From assembly GCF_016907515.1 (NCBI RefSeq), contig NZ_JAFBBY010000001.1, positions 3,224,001 through 3,288,000 on the forward strand: a stretch of DNA of 64,000 bases, written 5' to 3'. Below are positions 8,097 to 16,296 of the stretch, piece after piece. Below the pieces are notes generated by a model, which was given only the letters and a program-made list of their open reading frames with translations, ran no database searches and was not told the DNA's origin. Source of the DNA: Nocardioides nitrophenolicus (GTDB lineage Bacteria > Actinomycetota > Actinomycetes > Propionibacteriales > Nocardioidaceae). Positions within the stretch are counted from its first letter, which is position 1, and each line of letters opens with the position of its first letter. The position numbers and the translations under genes were made by a program.

Positions 8097-10430
8097 GTGA
8101 CGACGGTTCCACGGCCGAGCGCCGGCCGGCCGGGAGCGGCGGGCGTCGCTCGCGAGCTGCTGCGTCGTACCGCGCCCTTCGTCCCGGGAGACGGCAGCGC
8201 CACCCGGAGCCTGGCGGACTCGATGCAGCGTGCGTTCCTGGTCGGCACCCTCGGCTGGCAGGTGCTGATGGTCGCGGCGGTGTTCGCGGCGCCCGGGCCG
8301 GTGTCCCGGCTGCTGCCCCTCCTGGCGGCCCACGTCGCGGCCGTCGTGCTGACCTGGCTGGTGCGCCCGGGCGGGCTGCCGGCCTGGGTCCCGCTGGCGA
8401 CCACCTACGCGCTGTTCATCGCTGACTGGGCCGTGGCCGACTCGGCCAACGACCCGCTCCTGTTCGCGGCCTGCTGGATGATGAACCTGGCCGGCGCCAC
8501 GCCGACCTTCCTGCTGCGGGGGCGCTCGGCGCTGCTCGTCCCGGCCGTGGCCTCGGTCGCCGTGACCGGCGCCATGCTGGTGCTCCGGCCGGACCTGGGG
8601 CCGGCGCTGCCGGTCTCGGTCCTCTTGACGCAGGTCTCGATCGTGCTGGCGACCAGGATCGCCCAGTCCTACCTCTACGACTTCGCGGCGCTGGCCGACG
8701 AGGCGTCCGCGGCCGCGCGGCGGGACCAGGCCGCGGCGGCTGTCCAGGCCGCCGCCAGCCGGGCCTCCGCCGAGGACGCCCGGGTCCTGCACGACACGGT
8801 GATCAACACGCTCGCGGCCCTGGCGAGCGGCGGCGCCGCGGTGAGCGACGTCCAGGCCGTGCGGGAGCGCTGTGCCCGTGACATCGCGACGGTGGCCGCG
8901 CTGCGCGACGGCGCCGACCCGGACGTCGACGAGAGCCACGGCCTGCGTGCGGCGTCGTACGACACCCGGGTGCGCGTGCATCACCGTGGCCTGAGCGACG
9001 AAGACCTGGCGGCGCTCGAGTCCGGGCTTCCTCCGCGGCAGCGGCGAGCGCTCCAGCGAGCGGTGGCCGAGCTGGTGCAGAACGCGGCCAAGCACGCGGG
9101 CGTCGACGAGGTCGAGGTGCGCGCGGAGCGGCGTGGCAGCGAGCTGCGCGTCACCGTGGCCGACGACGGGGCCGGCTTCGACGGGCACGTCGGCGCGTCC
9201 GGTGGGCTGGCCACGTCGGTGCGGGCGCGGGCGCTCGACGCCGGTGTCGGTGTCGTCATCGACACCGCGCCCGGGGCCGGCACCCGGGTCGCGCTCACCG
9301 TCGATGTCGCGGGGGCCGTCGCGTCGCCCGCCCCCGACCCGCAGGGCGACATCGCGGACGTGGTCATGGCACTGCGTCGGCGTGCCTGCCTGCTCTACAG
9401 CGTCGGGGTGGCGGTCATCGGCTTCTACCTCGCCGTCGCCAACCATCTCGGCGAGGTGAGCCCCGAGCTCGCGATGGCCGCCCTCGCGCTGCTCGGTGCC
9501 GGCCTCGGCTGGCGCAGCACGCGCGTTCACGGGGTGCTCCCGGTGTCGGTGGTGGCCGTGCTGGTCGTCGCGTCCGGGACGGCTTTCGTGCTGTCGGCGG
9601 CGGCGGTCGACTACGGCCGGGAGGAGGCGCCGAACTGGCAGGCGGTCGGCGCCACCGGCATGCTCGTGCTGATCGCCGAGTTCGGACGCCGCGCCGCGCT
9701 GATCGCGGCCTGCGCGGCGTACGGCGCCGTGGTCCTCACCGTCGCAGCGCTCGTCGCCCGGTCCGACGGGCCGGCCGCGATCATCGTGCTGATGGCCGGG
9801 GCCGCGGCGTTCGGGCTGGTCGCCGGCTGGCGTCGGTTCCAGCACATCATCGCGGCCATCGGCGCGGCGGCCGCGGCCGACCAGCACGCGGCCTGGACGG
9901 CCCGCACGCGGCTTGCCGAGCGGGAGGCCGCCGACCGATCGCGGGCGCGCTGGCGCGACGCGGGACTGAACCGTTCGCTCGAGCTCCTCGAGACCGCGCG
10001 CTCCGCCGACGACCCCGGCGATCCCGCCCTGCGGCCGCGGTTCGCCGCCGAGGAGGCCTACCTGCGCCAGCTCACCCTGCTCCACCCGGACCTGGTGCAC
10101 GTCGGCCAGTGGTTCGCCCGCGCCCTCAACGATGCCCACGACAACGGGGTCCGCCTCGTCGTGCGCTCGGGCGCCACGGACCTGCCGACCGACCTCGCCG
10201 CCGACCTCGGCGGCGTCCTGCTCGCCGCGGTAGCCGATGCGCCGAGCGGCGCCGACCTCACCGTCACGCTCTTCCCCGACCCCGCCGGAGCCCGGCTGAC
10301 GTTGGTCGGCGCGCATCCGTACGTCGGGGCCGGCGTACGGGCCGCGGCCGGGCCGCTCGGGGCCGCCGCGCGGGTGCGGTCCATCGGGGAGCAGGAGATG
10401 GCCGAGATCCTGATCGACCTCTCCGCCTGA
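8097..10430 (+). CDS. Orphan double-module sensor histidine kinase-like membrane protein
   Basis: 777 residues with an unusual repeated plan. Module 1: about five membrane helices (residues ~45-190), a coiled coil, a HisKA_3-like helix with DARVLHDTVINTL (His232), and a GHKL ATPase with N-box ELVQNAAKHAG (325-335) and G-box VADDGAGFD (354-362). Module 2: five more membrane helices (~425-600), a basic coiled coil, and a ~150-residue cytoplasmic domain in which I see no N- or G-box. NarL-type kinases normally have one membrane unit. No response regulator lies next to it. The GTG at 8097 follows GGGAAAGG by about 8 nt; the ATG at 8079 is an alternative. The signal and partner are unknown. Confidence 0.75.
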   Translation: MTTVPRPSAGRPGAAGVARELLRRTAPFVPGDGSATRSLADSMQRAFLVGTLGWQVLMVAAVFAAPGPVSRLLPLLAAHVAAVVLTWLVRPGGLPAWVPLATTYALFIADWAVADSANDPLLFAACWMMNLAGATPTFLLRGRSALLVPAVASVAVTGAMLVLRPDLGPALPVSVLLTQVSIVLATRIAQSYLYDFAALADEASAAARRDQAAAAVQAAASRASAEDARVLHDTVINTLAALASGGAAVSDVQAVRERCARDIATVAALRDGADPDVDESHGLRAASYDTRVRVHHRGLSDEDLAALESGLPPRQRRALQRAVAELVQNAAKHAGVDEVEVRAERRGSELRVTVADDGAGFDGHVGASGGLATSVRARALDAGVGVVIDTAPGAGTRVALTVDVAGAVASPAPDPQGDIADVVMALRRRACLLYSVGVAVIGFYLAVANHLGEVSPELAMAALALLGAGLGWRSTRVHGVLPVSVVAVLVVASGTAFVLSAAAVDYGREEAPNWQAVGATGMLVLIAEFGRRAALIAACAAYGAVVLTVAALVARSDGPAAIIVLMAGAAAFGLVAGWRRFQHIIAAIGAAAAADQHAAWTARTRLAEREAADRSRARWRDAGLNRSLELLETARSADDPGDPALRPRFAAEEAYLRQLTLLHPDLVHVGQWFARALNDAHDNGVRLVVRSGATDLPTDLAADLGGVLLAAVADAPSGADLTVTLFPDPAGARLTLVGAHPYVGAGVRAAAGPLGAAARVRSIGEQEMAEILIDLSA

Positions 10431-10476
10431 CCGACCCCTGCCGGGCGGTGGCGGGTGCTCGCGCCAGGCTGCATGG

Positions 10477-10482
10477 GAGAAT
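10477..10482 (+). promoter_or_regulatory. Weak -10-like GAGAAT before the LacI gene
   Basis: GAGAAT lies 6 nt before the second of two tandem GTG codons (10489). If it is the promoter, the LacI protein starts at that second GTG and the mRNA is leaderless. Confidence 0.35.
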
Positions 10483-10485
10483 CGG

Positions 10486-11526
10486 GTGGTGGACACCCCC
10501 CGCCCACCGGCCACCCTCGCCGACGTCGCCGAGCGGGCCGGCGTCTCCCGGCAGACGGTGTCGAACGCGATCAACAACCCCGACCTGCTGCGTCCCGACA
10601 CCCTGGCCCGGGTCCAGGACGCGATCGAGCACCTCGACTACACCCCCAACCAGGCCGCTCGCCACCTGCGCACCCGCTCGTCCCACCTGGTCGGGCTGCG
10701 GCTCAGCCCGGCGCAGGAGTTCACCGCCAACATGGCGATGGACCGGTTCGTGCACGCGCTGGTCGAGGCCTCGCGCGAGGCGGGCTACCACGTGCTGCTG
10801 TTCTCGGGCGGGCGGGTCGCGGAGGGCGAGCTGCCCGACCCCCTCGGTGGGTACGACGACCTGCTCCGCTCCACCGCGGTCGACGCGTTCGTGGTGACCG
10901 ACACCTATCTCGGCAACCCGCAGACCATCGGTCTCGCGCGGCGCAAGGCGCCGTTCGTGGCGTTCGGCCGGCCCTGGGACGACCCGGGATCGACCCACCC
11001 GTGGGTCGACGTCGACGGTGCCGCCGGCATCGCGGCCGCCACCGAGCACCTGCGCGCGCAGGGCCATGAGCGGATCGCCTGGATCGGCTGGCAGCCGGGG
11101 TCGAGGATCGGCGAGGACCGGCGCGCGGGCTGGCACCGTGCGATGACCGCGCTCGAGCTGCCGACCGCGGGTCTCGAGGCGGCGGTCGAGGACAGCGTGC
11201 TCGCGGGCGGCCGGGCCGCCGCGTCGCTGCTGGAGTCGAGCGCGCCCACGGCGTTCGTCTGCGCGTCCGACACCTTGGCGGTCGGCGTCCTCGGCGCGCT
11301 GGCCGACCGCGGTCTCAAGCCCGGCCGCGATGTCGGGGTGGTCGGCTTCGATGACTCGCAGGTCGCCCAGGTGATGGGCCTGACGTCAGTGCGCCAGCCA
11401 CTGGAGGAGGTCGCGGTGCACCTGGTCGCGGCGCTGCGCGCGCTGCTGGCGCCCGGTCACGTCGCCGAGAGCGGCGTGATGCTCCAGCCGTCGCTGGAGA
11501 TCAGAACGTCTTCGACCAGAGATTGA
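10486..11526 (+). CDS. LacI-family transcriptional regulator
   Basis: 346 residues. The N-terminal LacI helix-turn-helix is clear (PATLADVAERAGVSRQTVSNAINNPDLLRPDTLARV) with the hinge helix NQAARHLRTRSSHLVGL. The rest is a periplasmic-binding-protein-like sensor domain (AFVCASDTLAVGVLGALADRGLKPG; VGVVGFDDSQVAQVMGLTSVRQPLEEVA). Such proteins usually repress sugar-uptake operons and are released by a sugar. No sugar-transport gene is adjacent, so the regulon is elsewhere or the protein controls a distant locus. The 3' end overlaps the convergent methyltransferase gene by 26 bp. The start may be the second GTG at 10489. Confidence 0.92.
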   Translation: MVDTPRPPATLADVAERAGVSRQTVSNAINNPDLLRPDTLARVQDAIEHLDYTPNQAARHLRTRSSHLVGLRLSPAQEFTANMAMDRFVHALVEASREAGYHVLLFSGGRVAEGELPDPLGGYDDLLRSTAVDAFVVTDTYLGNPQTIGLARRKAPFVAFGRPWDDPGSTHPWVDVDGAAGIAAATEHLRAQGHERIAWIGWQPGSRIGEDRRAGWHRAMTALELPTAGLEAAVEDSVLAGGRAAASLLESSAPTAFVCASDTLAVGVLGALADRGLKPGRDVGVVGFDDSQVAQVMGLTSVRQPLEEVAVHLVAALRALLAPGHVAESGVMLQPSLEIRTSSTRD

Positions 11527-12217
11527 CCGCGTAGTCGACCTCGAGCCCCTGGTGCTCGGCGAGGACCTGGTCCGCCACCTCGCCCGCGAACTCGATGCGT
11601 ACGACGGCCTCCAGGTCCGCGCGGGACGCGAACCGCCAGCCCATGTCGACCCGGTCCAGGGTCCACCCGCGCACGCTCCAGAACCGCTCGGTCTCCTCAG
11701 GCGCGTCGAGCTGGGGATAGCCCCGCCGGAACCAGCGGCCGAACGTCGAGCGTGAGCCGTCGTTGTCGATGACGAGCGCGACCCCGCCCCGGCGGACGAC
11801 GCGATCCAGCTCGACCAGGCCCGGCTCGCAGCCACGGCCGAAGAAGTAGGCCCACCGGGCGTGGACGACGTCGACGGAGGCGTCGGGGAGCGGGATCTGC
11901 TGCGCCGTGCCCTGCCGGACCTCGGCGTTGGCGACCTGGCGGGTGCGCAGCCGGCGTGCGGCGAGCTTGGCGAGCCCGGCGTGCGGCTCGACGCCGATCA
12001 CCCGCCCAGCGGTCTCGGCGAAGGCGGGCAGGTGGTAGCCGGTGCCGCAGCCGAGGTCGAGCACGGTGCGGCCGGTCCAGTCGGCCCGCGCCCCCATCGC
12101 CGTCCAGAGCCGGCCGTCGGGGTCGGCGGCGCGGTTCTCGAGCTCGTAGGTCGCGGTGTGGTGCCAGATGTTGGGGCTCGGGATGGCCCCGGGGAGCTGC
12201 TTCACGGCGAGGTGCAT
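11501..12217 (-). CDS. Class I SAM-dependent methyltransferase
   Basis: 238 residues. Motif I is VLDLGCGTGYH, followed by the acidic ribose-binding end of strand 2 (VIGVEPH), IPLPDASVDVVHARWAY (post-I/II), and GGVALVIDN (III). This is a UbiE/Methyltransf_11-type small-molecule methyltransferase; the acceptor is unknown. The ATG at 12217 starts a compact protein (MHLAVKQLPGAIPSPNIWHH); longer readings run through a repeat-rich intergenic region and are unlikely. It overlaps the end of the LacI gene on the other strand. Confidence 0.85.
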   Translation of the reverse strand: MHLAVKQLPGAIPSPNIWHHTATYELENRAADPDGRLWTAMGARADWTGRTVLDLGCGTGYHLPAFAETAGRVIGVEPHAGLAKLAARRLRTRQVANAEVRQGTAQQIPLPDASVDVVHARWAYFFGRGCEPGLVELDRVVRRGGVALVIDNDGSRSTFGRWFRRGYPQLDAPEETERFWSVRGWTLDRVDMGWRFASRADLEAVVRIEFAGEVADQVLAEHQGLEVDYAVNLWSKTF

Positions 12218-12378
12218 GAGAACGGCCGCGGGGCGGGCGGCTGCGCGCCGCCGGTCGCAGGAACCCGTCGGGCGCCCCGCGTGGTCTGGACTGAGCGGAG
12301 CGAGCGAGGAACGAGCGAGCGCAGCGAGGGAAGACCTCGCGCCCAAAGGGCGCCCGACATGCGAGCGGAGCGAGCCAA
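12218..12378. repeat. Intergenic GAGCGAGCG-type repeats with a flanking inverted repeat
   Basis: The 161-bp gap holds three near-copies of a GAGCGGAGCGAGCG-like word (12293-12309, 12312-12330, 12361-12376). An 11-bp inverted repeat, GTCGGGCGCCC (12267-12277) and its complement (12348-12358), encloses two of them. No reading frame of interest is seen. Such GAGCGAGCG words recur between genes in many high-GC actinobacteria; I cannot name the family. Confidence 0.6.
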
Positions 12379-13017
12379 TTAGATGCGTACGATCCCGTTG
12401 GGCGTGAGCACCTGCGCGGCGAGGATGCCGGGGGTGCCGTGCGGCGCGACCCACTCGACCTTGACGTCCTCGAGTGGCGCCTCGACGGTCTCGCCGAGCC
12501 ACTCGCTGACCCGCTGCGGGTCGCCGGCGATCTCGATGCCGGCCAGGGAGACGGTGCCGTCGGCGCCGGTGGAGGGGTGCAGCTCGGTGGGGATGTCCCA
12601 CTGCAGGAAGAACGGCAGCTGGGGGTCGGCGATGAGGCCGTTGATGCCGATCTGCTTCCAGCGCAGCTCGGTGCCGTCGGGGCGGTGCCGCGAGCCGGGG
12701 ACGGCCGAGCGGCCGAGGCGCTCCTCGACGATCGCGATGTCGGGGACGGCGACGGCCCAGCCGAGCCAGCCCCCGCCGAGTGCCGAGCGGGCCTTGACGG
12801 CCTGGCCGAAGGGGGCCTTGTCGGAGGCGGGGTGGTCGAGCGCCTCGACGACCTCGAGGTAGGTGCCGTCGGTCAGCGGAAGGATCATGTTGCGCGTGCC
12901 GAAGCGGGGGTGGACGCCGCCGTCGACGAACTCACGCCCGATCGCCGTACCCAGGCGGGCTGCCGTGCTCGCGAGTCCGTCGGGGCCGGCCGCGTAGGAG
13001 AGATGGTCCAGGCGCAT
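12379..13017 (-). CDS. VOC-superfamily (glyoxalase-like) protein
   Basis: 212 residues resembling the glyoxalase_3-like group: RLDHLSYA at the start, ...RNMILPLTDGTYLEVVEAL, then a second half with VAVPDIAIVEERLG and a final beta strand pair. VOC proteins bind a metal through paired betaalphabetabetabeta units and act in isomerisation, dioxygenation or drug resistance; the reaction here is not predictable. The ATG at 13017 was preferred because CAGAAT lies 7 nt upstream (leaderless pattern) and MRLDHLSYA is the natural N-terminus of this group; ATGs at 13026 and 13035 would add 3 or 6 residues. Confidence 0.75.
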   Translation of the reverse strand: MRLDHLSYAAGPDGLASTAARLGTAIGREFVDGGVHPRFGTRNMILPLTDGTYLEVVEALDHPASDKAPFGQAVKARSALGGGWLGWAVAVPDIAIVEERLGRSAVPGSRHRPDGTELRWKQIGINGLIADPQLPFFLQWDIPTELHPSTGADGTVSLAGIEIAGDPQRVSEWLGETVEAPLEDVKVEWVAPHGTPGILAAQVLTPNGIVRI

Positions 13018-13024
13018 GCCAGAC

Positions 13025-13030
13025 ATTCTG
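13025..13030 (-). promoter_or_regulatory. -10-like CAGAAT for the VOC gene
   Basis: On the minus strand CAGAAT is followed by 7 nt and the ATG at 13017. It supports the shorter start of the VOC protein. Confidence 0.45.
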
Positions 13031-13086
13031 AGCATGCCGCGAGAGGTCCGACGAATCGGGGTCGTTGTCTCTTGACGTCGAGACGC

Positions 13087-13848
13087 TCAGCGCGGGTCGG
13101 CCGGGTGCAGCGCGAGCGCCGATCGGGAGCGCAGGTGGGCCTCGCAGTGGCGCACCAGCTCGTCGTACGCCTCCTGGCCCATCAGCGCCACCAGCTCGGG
13201 CTCGTTGGTGACGTAGACCGGCTCGACGCCGACGTGGGCCTCGGTGTTGCCGGAGCAGTACCAGTCGAGGTCGTGGCCGCCGGGGCCCCAGCCGCGGCGG
13301 TCGTACTCGGTGATGGTGACCTCGACGTACGACGTGCCGTCCATCCGCTCGATCTCGCGGAAGGTACGCCGGATGGGCAGCTGCCAGCACACATCGGGCT
13401 TGGTCTCGAGCGGGTTGCGGCCGAGCTCGAGCGCGAGGCCGTGGAGCGCGCAGCCGGCGCCGCCGGCGAAGCCGGGCCGGTTGGAGAAGACGCACGAGCG
13501 CTGGCCGTCGACCTCGTGCATGCGGGTCTTCCGCTCGCCGTCCTCGTCCTTCTCGACCCAGTCCTTGCGCTTGACGGGGCGGCCGGGGTGGGACTGCCAG
13601 TGCGCCGGGGTCAGCTGTTCGACGAAGACCGCGACCCGCTTCTCGTCGGCCTTGTCGGCGAAGTGCGCGCCGAGGGTGCAGCAGCCGACGTCGGGCGAGT
13701 CGGCGTAGATGCCGGCGCAGCCGCTGCCGAAGATGCAGGTGAAGGACGACGTGAGCCAGGTGAGGTCGCACTTGAGGACCTCGGACTCGTCGGCCGGGTT
13801 GGTGAACTCCACCCACGCACGGGGGAAGTCGAGCGGGACCTCGGGCAC
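13087..13848 (-). CDS. Cysteine-rich conserved protein of unknown function
   Basis: 253 residues with many cysteines in defined groups: [42 protein letters not shown], and DVCWQLPIR. The spread resembles Fe-S or zinc-binding YkgJ/DUF3109-like proteins, but I cannot place it firmly. No signal peptide or membrane helix is visible, so it is probably cytoplasmic. The GTG start lies 7 nt after TACTGT. It is transcribed divergently from ppx with a 59-bp gap, so the two promoters must overlap or adjoin. Confidence 0.75.
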   Translation of the reverse strand: MPEVPLDFPRAWVEFTNPADESEVLKCDLTWLTSSFTCIFGSGCAGIYADSPDVGCCTLGAHFADKADEKRVAVFVEQLTPAHWQSHPGRPVKRKDWVEKDEDGERKTRMHEVDGQRSCVFSNRPGFAGGAGCALHGLALELGRNPLETKPDVCWQLPIRRTFREIERMDGTSYVEVTITEYDRRGWGPGGHDLDWYCSGNTEAHVGVEPVYVTNEPELVALMGQEAYDELVRHCEAHLRSRSALALHPADPR

Positions 13849-13855
13849 TCACCCC

Positions 13856-13861
13856 ACAGTA
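13856..13861 (-). promoter_or_regulatory. Leaderless-type -10 element TACTGT
   Basis: On the minus strand TACTGT is followed by 7 nt and the GTG start at 13848 of the Cys-rich protein. Confidence 0.5.
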
Positions 13862-13895
13862 GTGGTCGTGTGGGCGCGGCCGCATTCGTGGCTAG

Positions 13896-13901
13896 TACCG
13901 T
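13896..13901 (+). promoter_or_regulatory. Leaderless-type -10 element TACCGT for ppx
   Basis: TACCGT is followed by 6 nt and the ATG at 13908. The sequence and spacing are identical to the element before the gene at 1377. Confidence 0.6.
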
Positions 13902-13907
13902 GGACAC

Positions 13908-14846
13908 ATGCGTCTGGGCGTGCTCGACATCGGCTCGAACACCGGCCACCTCCTGGTGGTCGACGCCCATGGCGGTGCGGCGCCGCTGCCGGCGTACTCC
14001 TACAAGGAGCCGCTGCGGCTGGCCGAGCACCTCGACGACAAGGGCGACGTGTCGCCGACGGGCATCGCCGCGCTGACGGCGTTCACCGCGCAGGCGCTGG
14101 TCGTGGCGGAGGAGAAGGGCTGCGAGGAGATGCTCTCGTTCGCCACCTCCGCGGTCCGCGACGCCGGCAACTCCGAGCAGGTGCTGTCCCATGTCGAGAA
14201 CGAGACCGGCGTACGGATCGCCGTGCTGCCGGGCGAGGACGAGGCCCGGCTGACCTTCCTGGCCGTACGCCGGTGGTTCGGCTGGTCGGCCGGCCGGCTC
14301 GCGGTGTTCGATATCGGCGGCGGCTCGCTGGAGATCGCGGCCGGCTCCGACGAGCGCCCCGACGTGGCGTGGTCGCTGCCGCTGGGCGCGGCCCGGCTGG
14401 CGCGGGCGGAGTTCGCGGCGCAGCCCGACGAGGAGCAGCTGCGCCAGATCCGGCGCCGGATCCGCGCCGACATCGCCCGCGACGCGGGCCACCTGCTGCG
14501 CGCCGGCACGACGCACCGCGCGTCGGCGACGTCGAAGACCTTCCGCTCCCTGGCGCGGATCTGCGGCGCCGCGCCGTCCGCCGACGGCCCGCTGGTGCCG
14601 CGGACCCTGCCGCTGGGCGAGCTGCGCCAATGGATCCCCAAGCTGGTGGCGATGACGCCCGAGGAGCTGGCCGCGCTGCCCGGGGTCTCCCCGAGTCGCA
14701 CCCACCAGATCGTGCCGGGGGCGCTGGTCGCCGAGGCCTGCATGGACATCTTCGACCTGTCCGAGCTGGAGATCTGCCCGTGGGCCCTGCGGGAGGGCGT
14801 GATCCTCGAGCGGATCGACAAGCTCAGCGTCAACGACCCGTCATGA
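13908..14846 (+). CDS. ppx: Ppx/GppA exopolyphosphatase family protein
   Basis: 312 residues of the ASKHA-fold Ppx/GppA family, which hydrolyses inorganic polyphosphate or pppGpp. Phosphate-1 motif LDIGSNTGHLLVVD at the N-terminus, ATSAVRDAGN in the middle, and the second phosphate loop VFDIGGGSLEIAAG near residue 145. At about 310 residues it is the short, two-domain form found in actinobacteria and lacks the C-terminal HD-like domain of E. coli Ppx. It is followed by the isomerase-like gene with an ATGA overlap. The ppx, isomerase, proC order matches the M. tuberculosis Rv0496-Rv0498-Rv0500 region as I recall it. Confidence 0.9.
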   Translation: MRLGVLDIGSNTGHLLVVDAHGGAAPLPAYSYKEPLRLAEHLDDKGDVSPTGIAALTAFTAQALVVAEEKGCEEMLSFATSAVRDAGNSEQVLSHVENETGVRIAVLPGEDEARLTFLAVRRWFGWSAGRLAVFDIGGGSLEIAAGSDERPDVAWSLPLGAARLARAEFAAQPDEEQLRQIRRRIRADIARDAGHLLRAGTTHRASATSKTFRSLARICGAAPSADGPLVPRTLPLGELRQWIPKLVAMTPEELAALPGVSPSRTHQIVPGALVAEACMDIFDLSELEICPWALREGVILERIDKLSVNDPS

Positions 14847-15661
14847 GCGAGCGGGGCCGTCCCCGGATCGGGCTCTCCACGAGCTCGGTCTACCCGGAGT
14901 CGACGGCCCACGCGTTCGCGTATGCCGCCTCGGTCGGCTACGAGGCGGTCGAGGTGATGGTCGGCATCGACGCGCTGTCGCAGCAGGTCGACGCCGTGCG
15001 CCAGCTCTCGGAGCACCACCAGCTGCCGATCAGTGCGATCCACGCCCCCTGTCTGCTGTTCACGCAGCGGGTCTGGGGCGTCGAGCCGTGGGGGAAGCTG
15101 GAGCGCTCGGCCGCGATGGCGCGAGCAGTGGGCGCGGAGGTGGTCGTCGTGCACCCGCCGTTCCGCTGGCAGCGGGAGTACGCCCGCGACTTCGTCAACG
15201 GCATCGCGGCGCTCGAGGAGTCGTCGGGGATCGCGTTCGCGGTGGAGAACATGTACCCGTGGCGGGCCTCGCGGCGCAGTCTCGAGATGTACCTCCCCGG
15301 CTGGGATCCCTCCGCGGAGCCCTATGCCAACACCACGATCGATCTCTCCCATGCGGCGATCGCGCGGTCCGACCCGGTCGCGATGGCCGAGCGGCTCGGC
15401 CCGCGACTGCGCCACATCCACCTCACCGACGGCACCGACTCCGCCAAGGACGAGCATCTCGTCCCGGGCCGCGGCGACATCGGCGCGGCGGCGTTCCTGC
15501 GCCATCTGGCGGCGACGGGCTTCACGGGCGAGGTCGTGCTCGAGATCAACACCCGGCGCTGTACGACGCGCGAGGAGCGGGAGGCCGATCTGCGCGAGTC
15601 GCTGGAGTTCGCGATCGAGCACCTCGCCGCCGTGGCCGTCGACGCCGACGAGGGCTCGTGA
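14843..15661 (+). CDS. Sugar phosphate isomerase/epimerase-like TIM barrel protein
   Basis: 272 residues of the xylose isomerase-like (AP endonuclease 2) TIM barrel: IGLSTSSVYPES, VGYEAVEVMVG, ISAIHAPCLL, VVVHPPFRW, FAVENMYPW, TTIDLSHAA, LRHIHLTDG and VVLEIN occur in barrel order. The His/Glu/Asp residues on these strands normally bind a divalent metal. The substrate is not known; the mycobacterial counterpart near proC is also uncharacterised. The start overlaps the ppx stop (ATGA) and the end overlaps the next start (GTGA), giving tight translational coupling. Confidence 0.82.
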   Translation: MSERGRPRIGLSTSSVYPESTAHAFAYAASVGYEAVEVMVGIDALSQQVDAVRQLSEHHQLPISAIHAPCLLFTQRVWGVEPWGKLERSAAMARAVGAEVVVVHPPFRWQREYARDFVNGIAALEESSGIAFAVENMYPWRASRRSLEMYLPGWDPSAEPYANTTIDLSHAAIARSDPVAMAERLGPRLRHIHLTDGTDSAKDEHLVPGRGDIGAAAFLRHLAATGFTGEVVLEINTRRCTTREEREADLRESLEFAIEHLAAVAVDADEGS

Positions 15662-16248
15662 CCGCCGCCGCGCGCGGCCGGCGCCGGGGCAGCCCCGACA
15701 CCCGCGCGGCGATCCTCGCCGCGGCCCGGGCCAGGTTCGCGGAGTCCGGCTTCGCCGGTACGTCGATCCGCCGGGTCGCGGGGGACGCGGGCGTGGATCC
15801 GGCGCTGGTGCACCACTACTTCGGCTCGAAGGACGACCTGTTCGTGGCCGCGCTCGAGCTGCCGGTCGATCCGAGAGCGGTGCTCGCCGAGCAGGTCGTC
15901 GGGCCGGTCGCCGGAGCCGGTGAGCGGCTGCTGCGGGCGCTGATCGGCGTCTGGGACGACCCCGCGGTCCGGCCGGCGCTGCTGGCGATGGTGCGCCGGC
16001 TGATCGAGCCCGGTGGCGACGCGCTGTTCCGGGGCGGCTTCCTCCCTGTCGTGCTGGTGCCGCTGGGGGAGGCGCTGGGGATCGATGCGGCCGAGCGGCG
16101 GATGCAGCTGGTCGCGAGCCAGGTGATCGGGGTGATCGTGCTGCGCTATGTCGTGCGGGCCGACGCGATCGTCGCGATGGACGTCGACAGCCTGGTGGCG
16201 ACGTACGCCCCGGTGCTGGACGGCTTCCTCACCGCGCCGCTGCCCTGA
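15658..16248 (+). CDS. TetR-family regulator of the adjacent ABC exporter
   Basis: 196 residues. Classic TetR N-terminus: TRAAILAAARARFAESGFAGTSIRRVAGDAGVDPALVHHYFGSKDDLFVAAL. The C-terminal part resembles the TetR_C_17-like regulators that sit beside ABC-2 exporters. The gene starts inside the previous stop codon (GTGA) and ends 39 bp before the ABC ATPase. An imperfect palindrome over the ATPase start codon (16279-16296) is the probable operator. The inducing ligand is unknown. Confidence 0.88.
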   Translation: MTAAARGRRRGSPDTRAAILAAARARFAESGFAGTSIRRVAGDAGVDPALVHHYFGSKDDLFVAALELPVDPRAVLAEQVVGPVAGAGERLLRALIGVWDDPAVRPALLAMVRRLIEPGGDALFRGGFLPVVLVPLGEALGIDAAERRMQLVASQVIGVIVLRYVVRADAIVAMDVDSLVATYAPVLDGFLTAPLP

Positions 16249-16274
16249 CCCTTGCGCTCCCACCGGGGGAGGCG

Positions 16275-16296
16275 CATTATTCAACACATGATGAAT
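16275..16296 (+). promoter_or_regulatory. Leaderless promoter and TetR operator overlapping the ABC start codon
   Basis: CATTAT (16275-16280) lies 7 nt before the ATG at 16288. The 18-bp imperfect palindrome ATTCAACACATGATGAAT (16279-16296, 14 of 18 positions symmetrical) covers the expected transcription start and both tandem ATG codons. Bound repressor would block both polymerase and the leaderless start. A GGGGGAGG 15 nt upstream is too far to act as a ribosome site. Confidence 0.6.

Noticed and set aside
6432..10601. A very long minus-strand open frame opposite radA and the sensor kinase
   Set aside because: It is a GC-driven shadow: its predicted protein is low-complexity Arg/Gly/Ala and it covers real genes in other frames.
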